DNA of 17,474 bases from Synergistota bacterium (GTDB taxonomy: Bacteria > Synergistota > Synergistia > Synergistales > Synergistaceae), in NCBI GenBank assembly GCA_023450745.1, contig JAEXGR010000028.1:1-17474 (forward strand), given 5' to 3'. The notes beneath the pieces are model-generated. The model searched no databases, had not been told where the DNA came from, and saw nothing but the letters and a program-made list of their open reading frames with translations. This document shows, one piece after another, positions 7,670 to 14,534 of the stretch. A program made the position numbers and the translations under genes. Numbering within the stretch: the stretch's first letter is position 1; every line of letters starts with the position of its first letter.

Positions 7670-8980
7670 CTATTTGCAGTAGAGCGCGGGCAGCGCGGCG
7701 TATACGGCGGCGCAGGTCACGAGGTCCTGCTTCCAGGTCTTTTCGTTCGGAGCGTGAGCCTGAGCCTCCGCCCCCGGGCCGAAGCCGATGCAGGGGATGC
7801 CGTTGCGTCCCATGATGGAGACGCCGTTTGTGGAGAAGGTCCATTTGTCGGTCAGCGGGCGCGCCGTCCTCATGGGAAGGGTCTCCGCCGCGCCGACGCG
7901 GGCGTTTCCGTAGAGATTCTTGTAGGCCTCCTCGAGCGCTTTGGTGACTTTGTGGTCTTCGGGAATGACCCAGGTGGGGAAGTAGCACTCGATGGGGTAG
8001 ACCAGCCCTTTATAGGAGGGACGGGAATATTCGTACATGGAGACGGTCACGTCTTTGCCGTATTTTTTCACCGCCGGCAGGGCGCGGATCTCGTCAAGGC
8101 AGCTTTCCCAGGTCTCGCCCGCGGTCATGCGGCGGTCGAGGGAGACGGCGCAGGAATCGGCGACGGCGCAGCGTGAGGGAGAGGTGAAGAATATCTCGGA
8201 GACGGTGACGGTGCCGCGGCCCAGGAAACGGGCTTCGCGCCATTCGGGGTTGTATTTTTCGTCGAGCATTTTGACGAGCCCTTTGACGGCCTTGTCGTCG
8301 GCGGCGTCGTTTTCGTTCAGCGCGCGCACGTCCTGAAGGATGTCGGCCATCTTGTAGATCGCGTTGTCGCCGCGCTCGGGAGCCGAACCGTGGCAGGAGA
8401 CTCCCTTAACGTCGACGCGAATTTCCATGCGGCCGCGCTGACCGCGGTAGATGCCGCCGTCGGTCGGCTCGGTGGAGACGACGAACTCGGGGCGGACTTT
8501 GTCCTCGTTGATGATGTACTGCCAGCAGAGGCCGTCGCAGTCTTCCTCCTGCACCGTGCCGGTGACGAGCACGCGGTATTTGTCGGAGAGCAGGCCGAGG
8601 TCCTTCATGACCTTCGCGCCGTAGACCGCCGAGACGATGCCGCCGAGCTGGTCGCTGGTGCCGCGGCCGCCGATCTCCGTCTCGTTTTCGTAGCCCGCGT
8701 AGGGATCGAACTTCCAGTTGGAGCGTTCGCCGAGGCCGACGGTGTCGATATGGGCGTCGTAGCCGATGAGCGTTTTGCCTGCGCCCATATAGCCGAGGAC
8801 GTTGCCCATCGGGTCGATCTCCACCTTGTCGAAGCCGACCTTCTTCATCTCTTCCGCGATACGGTTGACGACGCCCTCTTCGCCGCAGCTTTCGCCGGGG
8901 ATCGCGACAAGGTCGCGCAGAAATTTCGTCATCTCCGCGCCATAATTCTCCGACGCTTTTTTGATTGCGCTGAAATCCAT
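7670..8980 (-). CDS. ygeY: YgeY family M20 metallohydrolase
   Basis: A 436-residue M20/ArgE-DapE type dinuclear metal hydrolase. Metal-binding and catalytic residues are visible: H77 and D79 in YDAHIDTV, D110 in GRGTSDQLGG, the E145-E146 pair in VQEEDCDG, E171 in STEPT, and a C-terminal histidine in AQAHAPNEK. The dimerisation 'lid' lies between about 180 and 300. The family is annotated as a selenium-metabolism or purine-cluster hydrolase; it should cleave an amide or ureido bond of a purine ring-opening product, but the exact substrate is inferred. A frame continues upstream to an ATG at 8995, but its GAGGGA codons are the ribosome site (GGAGGG, 8988-8993) serving the ATG at 8980 with 7-base spacing, so 8980 is the start. 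It follows ygeX by 94 bases. Confidence 0.93.
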   Translation of the reverse strand: MDFSAIKKASENYGAEMTKFLRDLVAIPGESCGEEGVVNRIAEEMKKVGFDKVEIDPMGNVLGYMGAGKTLIGYDAHIDTVGLGERSNWKFDPYAGYENETEIGGRGTSDQLGGIVSAVYGAKVMKDLGLLSDKYRVLVTGTVQEEDCDGLCWQYIINEDKVRPEFVVSTEPTDGGIYRGQRGRMEIRVDVKGVSCHGSAPERGDNAIYKMADILQDVRALNENDAADDKAVKGLVKMLDEKYNPEWREARFLGRGTVTVSEIFFTSPSRCAVADSCAVSLDRRMTAGETWESCLDEIRALPAVKKYGKDVTVSMYEYSRPSYKGLVYPIECYFPTWVIPEDHKVTKALEEAYKNLYGNARVGAAETLPMRTARPLTDKWTFSTNGVSIMGRNGIPCIGFGPGAEAQAHAPNEKTWKQDLVTCAAVYAALPALYCK

Positions 8981-9074
8981 GATTATTCCCTCCATGTCTA
9001 AATCTTTAGATTTTTGTAAGTAAAATATCTAATCCGCGCGAGGCCCGGTTTTGCGTATATTCCGCGGCTCTTCG

Positions 9075-10283
9075 TCAGCGTCCGCAGGCGCCGTCCCAGA
9101 CGACGCGGCGGTAATTTTCCGGATCGGTGTCTCCCTCGGTGGAGAAGAGGAGGATGCGCGATTCTTCGCCGACGGCCAGTTTTTCGCGCAGCGGCGCGAG
9201 CGCCTCGTCGGTCATCAGCGAGTAGAGGAAGCCCGCGGGGGCCGCGCCAGATTCTCCCGAGATTACGCGCGGGTCGCCCGCGAGCGGCGCGCCGAGGACG
9301 CGCATGCCGTTCGCCGCCACCCAGTCGGGTACTGAGACGAAGACCGCGACTTTGTCCTTCAATATCTGCCAGGAGGAGGTGTTCGGTTCGCCGCAGGCCA
9401 GCCCCGCCATGATCGTGCGCATGTCGCCGTCGACGATGCGGATGCCGCCGTCTCCCGCACAGGCCGAGCGGTAGAGGCAGTCCGCCTGGTCCGACTCCAC
9501 GACGACGAAGGTCGGGGGATTTTCAGGATATTTATTGGCGAAGTAGCCGACGACCGCGCCCGCGAGCGAGCCGACGCCAGCCTGTATGAATACGTGCGTC
9601 GGAGCCTCTTTTGCCGCCTCCGAGAATTGCCCGTCTGCCTCCATCGCCATCGTGCCGTAGCCCTGCATGATCCAGGCGGGGATTTCTTCGTATCCCTCCC
9701 AGGCGGTGTCCTGCACGATGACGCCGCCCGGCGTCCCGGCGGCGGCTTTCGCCGCTTTGCGCACGCAGTCGTCGTAATTGAATTCCTCGATCGTCGTCAC
9801 CGCGCCCTCTTTGCGGATGTTGTCGAAGCGCGCCTTCTGAGAGCCCTTCGGCATCATGATGACGGATTTCTGCCCAAGCTTGTTCGCCGCCCAGGCGACG
9901 CCGCGTCCGTGGTTGCCGTCGGTGGCGCTGAAGAAGGTGATCTCGCCGGTCTCTTTTTTGAGTTCCGGGGAGGTAAGCGCGTCGTAGGTAAGCGCCTCGA
10001 TGGGGCGGCCCGTCAGCTTGGAGATGTAGCGCGCCATTGCGAAGGAGCCGCCGAGCACCTTGAAGGCGTTGAGGCCGAAACGGTATGATTCGTCCTTGAT
10101 GAAAAGGTTCCTGACGCCGTAGAACTTCGCGAGCTCTTTGAGCTCCGCGAGCGGCGTTACTTTATACTGCGGAAAGCTTTCGTGGAAGGCGCGCGCGGCC
10201 TTCACATTGTCATGAGCCATTATTTCGAGCTCTTTGTCCTCTGCCTTGGGCATTTTGTTCTCGATCCACTTGATGCTATTCAT
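9075..10283 (-). CDS. ygeX: Diaminopropionate ammonia-lyase (PLP-dependent)
   Basis: A 402-residue fold-type II PLP enzyme, close in length to E. coli YgeX (398). It converts 2,3-diaminopropionate to pyruvate and two ammonia. The Schiff-base lysine is K75 in GLNAFKVLGGS. The acidic residues used for alpha-proton removal in the E. coli enzyme correspond to D122 (ATDGNHGRG) and D192 (QDTAWEGYEE). The glycine-rich phosphate site is GVGSLAGAVVG. In the purine cluster the enzyme is thought to act on diaminopropionate or its ureido derivative and to deliver carbon to pyruvate. The start ATG at 10283 has AAGGAG 8 bases upstream. It follows the regulator's stop by 26 bases, strongly implying one operon. 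Confidence 0.96.
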   Translation of the reverse strand: MNSIKWIENKMPKAEDKELEIMAHDNVKAARAFHESFPQYKVTPLAELKELAKFYGVRNLFIKDESYRFGLNAFKVLGGSFAMARYISKLTGRPIEALTYDALTSPELKKETGEITFFSATDGNHGRGVAWAANKLGQKSVIMMPKGSQKARFDNIRKEGAVTTIEEFNYDDCVRKAAKAAAGTPGGVIVQDTAWEGYEEIPAWIMQGYGTMAMEADGQFSEAAKEAPTHVFIQAGVGSLAGAVVGYFANKYPENPPTFVVVESDQADCLYRSACAGDGGIRIVDGDMRTIMAGLACGEPNTSSWQILKDKVAVFVSVPDWVAANGMRVLGAPLAGDPRVISGESGAAPAGFLYSLMTDEALAPLREKLAVGEESRILLFSTEGDTDPENYRRVVWDGACGR

Positions 10284-10309
10284 ATCAGCCGCTCCTTCGT
10301 TAAGGTAGT

Positions 10310-10954
10310 TTAACTTTCGGTATCTACAGAATCGATATAGTTGTAAAGCGTAAATTTGGATATCTTAAAGAGCTTGCAGACGCGGTCTCCGGACTTCAAT
10401 ATCTGGAAGGCCCCGTTATTTTTCAGGTACTGGACGGCTTTGATCTTGTCGGCCTTTTTCATCATCGGCACCGGCTTGCCGACGTAGCGGACGGCGCCCT
10501 CGATCAGTTCGTCAAGCAGCTCGCCCACGTTCTGCGGTATGCGCTCCGGCTCTTCGTTTTGCGGCGCGACATGCAAAAAGTTTTTTATCGTCGATTCGGC
10601 CATCGCGAACTTGGTGATATCGTAGTTGATGCAGAAGATGCCGGCCGGTTTTCCCTCGTCATTTTTTATATATATAGAAGAAGACTTGATCAGCCGTCCG
10701 TCAGAGGTCTTCGTAAGGTAATCGTAATGATCTTCCAGCTTTTCCGGCGGGGTCTTTAACGCTTCCAGGACGATGCGCGACGGGCCGCCGCCGACCTCAC
10801 GGTGCGTCACATGGCCGTTTTCGATGGCGATGATGGTATTGTCCCTGTTTTCAGACTCCAGGTCATGAATGACGATCTCACAGTCTTCGCCGAACTGTGC
10901 GGCGAGCCCTTTCGCGAGCCGCTTCATAAAATCTACAGCCGATGTATCCTGCAT
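10310..10954 (-). CDS. YheO-type PAS/HTH transcriptional regulator
   Basis: A 214-residue regulator. Residues about 10-115 fit the YheO-like PAS domain (FGEDCEIVIHDLE, then SSSIYIKNDEGKPAGIFCIN), a probable ligand sensor. Residues about 145-210 fit the HTH_22 DNA-binding domain (KADKIKAVQYLKNNGAFQIL ... VCKLFKISKFTLYNYID). Relatives include E. coli YheO and DauR. It is the first gene of the ygeX-ygeY-ygeW unit and faces ygfK, so it is the natural candidate for control of both divergent units; the signal could be a purine or diaminopropionate (inference). The ATG at 10954 has no clear Shine-Dalgarno sequence. An in-frame stop lies shortly upstream with no other start codon between, so the start is reasonably fixed unless a downstream ATG (residue 10) is used. 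Confidence 0.9.
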   Translation of the reverse strand: MQDTSAVDFMKRLAKGLAAQFGEDCEIVIHDLESENRDNTIIAIENGHVTHREVGGGPSRIVLEALKTPPEKLEDHYDYLTKTSDGRLIKSSSIYIKNDEGKPAGIFCINYDITKFAMAESTIKNFLHVAPQNEEPERIPQNVGELLDELIEGAVRYVGKPVPMMKKADKIKAVQYLKNNGAFQILKSGDRVCKLFKISKFTLYNYIDSVDTES

Positions 10955-11016
10955 GTAATCATCTACTTTCGAGTTGACCTAATTTTTACAATTACCTCTG
11001 TAGCGTGCGCATATTG

Positions 11017-11044
11017 AATATAGCACAATAATTTCCATAGTCAA
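11017..11044 (-). promoter_or_regulatory. Predicted extended -10 promoter of the regulator-ygeXYW unit
   Basis: On the minus strand TTGACT (11039-11044) and TATATT (11017-11022) are 16 bases apart, and the -10 is preceded by TGC (extended -10). The inferred transcript start near 11010 leaves a leader of about 55 bases before the regulator. The -35 box lies 6 bases from the first A6T6 repeat. Confidence 0.65.
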
Positions 11045-11050
11045 GGGTTT

Positions 11051-11088
11051 TTCTAAAAAATTTTTTGAAATTCTAAAAAATTTTTTGA
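11051..11088. repeat. Tandem 20-bp A6T6 direct repeat in the divergent promoter region
   Basis: TTCTAAAAAATTTTTTGA occurs twice, at 11051-11068 and 11071-11088, exactly 20 bases apart. A third, slightly shorter copy (TCT A6 T5) lies at 11199-11212 in the ygfK leader. Each is a near-palindrome. The pair sits between the two divergent -35 boxes, 6 and 8 bases from them. It may be a regulator-binding site, a shared UP element for RNA polymerase alpha subunits, or intrinsically bent A-tract DNA. Confidence 0.85.
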
Positions 11089-11096
11089 CGAATCTA

Positions 11097-11124
11097 TTGC
11101 TTTTCATTTTATATGTGCTAGAAT
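11097..11124 (+). promoter_or_regulatory. Predicted extended -10 promoter of ygfK
   Basis: TTGCTT (11097-11102) and TAGAAT (11119-11124) are 16 bases apart, and TGC precedes the -10. A start near 11131 would give a leader of about 123 bases that contains the third A6T5 copy. A weaker alternative pair is TTGTTA (11173-11178) with TATCTA (11197-11202), 18 bases apart. Confidence 0.6.
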
Positions 11125-11253
11125 CAGGTTAAACGGGTTGAAGCACAAAATAATAATGACGGACAGGCGTTCTTGTTACATAATCGGCAATACTGATATC
11201 TAAAAAATTTTTATGTTAACGTCAATACAATCATATCACAGGAGGTTTCTGGC

Positions 11254-14200
11254 ATGAGCGACCGAATGACTCCCATTCCCTTTGGGATTTTGATGGAGTG
11301 GATTCTTAAAGATGTGAAAGAGGGCAGAGGCGTATTCGGCGTGCGTTTTCCTTACCGGGCAAAGGGAGCGGCGCTGGATTTTCTCGGCGAAAAGATCGAA
11401 ACGCCCTTCGGCCCGGCGGCGGGGCCGCATACCCAGCTGGCGCAGAATATTATCGCCGCCTATTTTGCCGGTTCGCGCTTCTTTGAGTTGAAGACGGTGC
11501 AGACGCTTGACGGGGAGGACCTGCCGGTCTCCAAACCCTGCATCGACGCGCGCGACGAATGCTACAACGTCGAATGGTCGACGGAGCTTCGTGTGCCGCA
11601 GGCGTTGGCGGAGTACGTCAAGGCCTGGTATGTCCTGAAGCTGATCGCCAAGGAGTTTTCGCTCGGCGCTCCCTGCGGCTTCATGTTCAATATGAGCGTC
11701 GGCTACGATCTTGAAGGCATCAGGTCGGAGAAGATCGACGCCTTTATCGAGGGGCTGAAGGACGCGCGCTGGACGGATGTCTGGAAAGAGTGCGAGGACT
11801 GGACGCTGGCGCATCTGGAAAGGTTCAATAATCTTGACGAAGATTATGTCAAAGCCATCTCGCCCGCGGTCTGCGGCTCCATTACCCTTTCGACGCTCCA
11901 CGGCTGTCCGCCGCGGGAGATTGAGCGCATCGCCGCCTACCTGCTCGACGAGAAGAAACTCCATACCTTTATCAAATGCAATCCGACGCTCCTCGGATAT
12001 GAATATGCCCGCGCGAAGATGGACGAGCTCGGCTTTTCTTATATGCAATTCGACGACCACCACTTCCTTGACGACTTGCAGTACGCCGACGCCGTGCCGA
12101 TGCTGAGGCGGCTGGCGGACAAAGCGGCGGAAAACGGCCTTGATTTCGGCGTCAAGCTCACCAACACTTTCCCCGTCGATAACCCCAACGACTATATGGC
12201 CGGCGGCGAGATGTACATGTCGGGACGCGCCCTTTTCCCGCTGACGCTCGAGGTGGCGCGCCGCCTTTCGGAGGACTTCGGCGGCGGGCTGCGCGTTTCG
12301 TGGTCGGGCGGCGCGGACGCGGAAAACATCGCTTCGCTCTACAGCGCCGGCATTTGGCCGGTGACGCTCGCCACGACGCTTTTGAAACCGGGCGGCTACC
12401 AGCGGGTAAAACAGCTTGCCGACGAATACGCCGCGCGGGGCTGCGGCCCGTTCCGCGGCGTGGACAATGAGAAGCTCAAGGCTCTCTCCGCGCGGGCCTC
12501 GCTCGATAAGAAATACCGCAAGCCGGCGAAGCTCCCGGCGAACAAAAAGATAGACAGGCCCGTCCCGCTGACGGACTGTTTTATAGCCCCCTGCGAGGAG
12601 GGCTGCCCGATAAATCAGGATGTGCCGGAGTATGTCAGGCTTGCCGGCGAGGGCAGGTTTGCCGAGGCGCTGGCGGTGATCCTCGATAAAAACCCGCTGC
12701 CCTTCATCACCGGCACAATCTGCAGCCACCGGTGCATGAGCAGGTGTACGAGGAATTTCTACGACGAATCGGTGGCGATACGCGCCGTCAAGCTGCTCTG
12801 CGCGGAAAAGGGCGTCGGGGAGGCGATGAAAAAGCTGCCGCGGCCCGCGGCGCGGAGCGAAGCCAAGGCCGCGATTATCGGCGGCGGCCCCGCCGGTATG
12901 GCCGCCGCCTATTTTCTCGGCCGCAGCGGCGTCAAGGCGACCGTGTACGAACAGGCCTCCGTATTTGGCGGCGTCGTGAGCCGCATCATTCCCGATTTTC
13001 GTATCGGCGCGGCGGCGGTGAAAAAAGATCTGGAAATCGTCTCGGCCTACAGCGCTGACTTTGTCACAGACGCCCCCCGGCAAAGCATAGCGGAGCTCAA
13101 AGCGGCGGGATTTAAATATGTGGTGTTAGCGAACGGCGCCTGGAAGCATGGAAAGCTGAAGCTTGAAGAGGGCGAGACGACCGACGTCTTTGATTTCCTC
13201 GAGAAATATAAAAACGGCGAGTGCGATGGGTTGGGCGAATACGTGGCCGTCGTCGGCGGCGGCAACACGGCGATGGACGCCGCGCGCGCCGCGAAACGGG
13301 TCCCCGGAGTTCAGCGTGTCAGCCTCGTCTACCGGCGGACAAAGGCCTATATGCCCGCGGACCTTGAAGAGCTCGAACTGGCGCTGGACGAGGGCGTCGT
13401 CTTCCGCGAGCTGCTCGCGCCGAAGGCCTTCCGTGCCGGCACGCTCCTCTGCGTGCGCGTAAAGCTGGGCGAGCCGGACGCCTCGGGGCGACGCCGCCCC
13501 GTAGAGACTGCGGAGACCGTCGAAATACCGGCGGATACGGTGATCGCGGCGGTCGGCGAAGAGGTGGAGAGCGAATTGTTCACCGTAAACGGCCTTGCCG
13601 TCGACGGCAGGGGGCGCGCAGTCTGCGGCGGCGATATGCGGGTTGCGGGCGCTGAAAACGTCTTTATTATCGGAGACGCGCGGCGCGGCCCCGCTACGGT
13701 GGTCGAGGCGATCGCCGACGCGAGGGCGGCCGCCGACGCAATCGCGCGCGCGGAGGGCCTGGCACTTGCTTCGGCGGCGCGCGGCAACGGCGGCGCAGCC
13801 GAAGAAGCCCGCGCCAGAAAAGGCCTGCTTGCCGCTTTAGGCGAACCGCAAGCGGAGGCGAAACGCTGCCTTGAATGCGCCACCGTCTGCGAAAATTGCG
13901 CCGACGTCTGCCCTAACCGCGCCAACCTGACGGTGACCGGCCGCGACGGACGGACGCAGATAATACACGTGGACTCTATGTGCAACGAATGCGGCAACTG
14001 CGAGACCTTCTGTCCCTGGAAGAGCGCTCCCTACAAAGATAAATTCACCTACTTCGCCGGCGAGCGGGACTTCGCCGACAGCGCTAATTCCGGCTACGCG
14101 GCGGTGGCGGACGGTTATCTGGTGCGTCTGAACGGGGCCGAATACCGTCTGGGCGCGGAGGCGCTGGCGGAGAAGCTTCCTCCCGAGATCGCCGCGCTCA

Positions 14201-14256
14201 TCATGGCGTCGGAGGAACAGCTTCCCCCGGCGCTCTTTCGCGGAAGAAAGAGGTAA
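11254..14256 (+). CDS. ygfK: YgfK: multi-domain flavin/Fe-S oxidoreductase (putative selenate/purine reductase subunit)
   Basis: A 1000-residue cytoplasmic redox protein. Residues about 1-420 form a dihydroorotate/dihydropyrimidine dehydrogenase-like TIM barrel (TPFGPAAGPHTQ near 50; FIKCNPTLLG at 239-248). A GltD-like Fe-S domain follows (C442, C447, C451, C490, C494, C498). Then come the FAD site GGGPAG (543-548) and the NAD(P) site GGGNTA (668-673), and the C-terminus has two ferredoxin-type clusters (C872-C886 and C910, C913, C916, C920). The parts are those of dihydropyrimidine dehydrogenase, but with the barrel moved to the front. The family is annotated as a putative selenate reductase subunit and is one of the genes of the gut anaerobic urate-degradation cluster; reduction of a purine ring is a reasonable inference. 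AGGAGG (11240-11245) is 8 bases before the ATG. Confidence 0.94.
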   Translation: MSDRMTPIPFGILMEWILKDVKEGRGVFGVRFPYRAKGAALDFLGEKIETPFGPAAGPHTQLAQNIIAAYFAGSRFFELKTVQTLDGEDLPVSKPCIDARDECYNVEWSTELRVPQALAEYVKAWYVLKLIAKEFSLGAPCGFMFNMSVGYDLEGIRSEKIDAFIEGLKDARWTDVWKECEDWTLAHLERFNNLDEDYVKAISPAVCGSITLSTLHGCPPREIERIAAYLLDEKKLHTFIKCNPTLLGYEYARAKMDELGFSYMQFDDHHFLDDLQYADAVPMLRRLADKAAENGLDFGVKLTNTFPVDNPNDYMAGGEMYMSGRALFPLTLEVARRLSEDFGGGLRVSWSGGADAENIASLYSAGIWPVTLATTLLKPGGYQRVKQLADEYAARGCGPFRGVDNEKLKALSARASLDKKYRKPAKLPANKKIDRPVPLTDCFIAPCEEGCPINQDVPEYVRLAGEGRFAEALAVILDKNPLPFITGTICSHRCMSRCTRNFYDESVAIRAVKLLCAEKGVGEAMKKLPRPAARSEAKAAIIGGGPAGMAAAYFLGRSGVKATVYEQASVFGGVVSRIIPDFRIGAAAVKKDLEIVSAYSADFVTDAPRQSIAELKAAGFKYVVLANGAWKHGKLKLEEGETTDVFDFLEKYKNGECDGLGEYVAVVGGGNTAMDAARAAKRVPGVQRVSLVYRRTKAYMPADLEELELALDEGVVFRELLAPKAFRAGTLLCVRVKLGEPDASGRRRPVETAETVEIPADTVIAAVGEEVESELFTVNGLAVDGRGRAVCGGDMRVAGAENVFIIGDARRGPATVVEAIADARAAADAIARAEGLALASAARGNGGAAEEARARKGLLAALGEPQAEAKRCLECATVCENCADVCPNRANLTVTGRDGRTQIIHVDSMCNECGNCETFCPWKSAPYKDKFTYFAGERDFADSANSGYAAVADGYLVRLNGAEYRLGAEALAEKLPPEIAALIMASEEQLPPALFRGRKR

Positions 14257-14295
14257 AAGAGGCTGCTTGCTGCGGCAAACGCATTAAGCCTCTTT
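14256..14295 (+). terminator. Hairpin directly after ygfK (possible attenuating terminator)
   Basis: AAAGAGGCT (14256-14264) pairs perfectly with AGCCTCTTT (14287-14295), a 9-bp stem starting on the last base of the ygfK stop codon. The loop holds a small TTGC/GCAA stem. The 3' arm ends in TTT but no longer T run follows, so it may stabilise the ygfK 3' end or partly reduce read-through rather than terminate fully. Confidence 0.45.
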
Positions 14296-14312
14296 GTGAA
14301 AACATTGCGCAG

Positions 14313-14449
14313 CCGGCGGCGCCGGGCGGTATTTTCGCTTTCAGGCGGCGTTTGCAGGCCCGGAGAATACATACCGAAGGGAGTCCCCGGCATTCCCTTC
14401 GTTATTCCGTAAGACAGCTTACGGCGGCCGTGATGAAAGCGCTGAAGAT
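14313..14449 (+). other. Structured spacer with successive hairpins between ygfK and the dehydrogenase
   Basis: After the first hairpin the spacer holds further perfect inverted repeats: CCGGC/GCCGG (14313-14325), CGAAGGGA/TCCCTTCG (14375-14382 with 14394-14401), and CCGTAAG/CTTACGG (14407-14413 with 14418-14424, loop ACAG). A CGCTG/CAGCG stem follows just downstream. No coding potential is evident and no known riboswitch core was recognised. It could be an untranslated leader with regulatory structure, a processing site, or a dispersed intergenic repeat. Confidence 0.45.
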
Positions 14450-14534
14450 GACGCTGTCCGGCAGCGCCGGAGGGGAGCGATATTTCATGCGTTTGCCCTC
14501 GGCCGCCCGCCCTGAAAGATAAGGGGGAGATAAA

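Noticed and set aside
11236..13083. 615-residue open frame on the minus strand opposite ygfK
   Set aside because: It is antisense to a gene with clear domains and motifs, is very rich in Arg/Ala/His as GC-rich shadow frames are, and shows no recognisable fold.
14257..14534. Purine, xanthine or molybdenum-cofactor riboswitch upstream of the dehydrogenase
   Set aside because: Hairpins are present, but no conserved core of those riboswitches was recognised by eye; kept only as an unexplained structured spacer.
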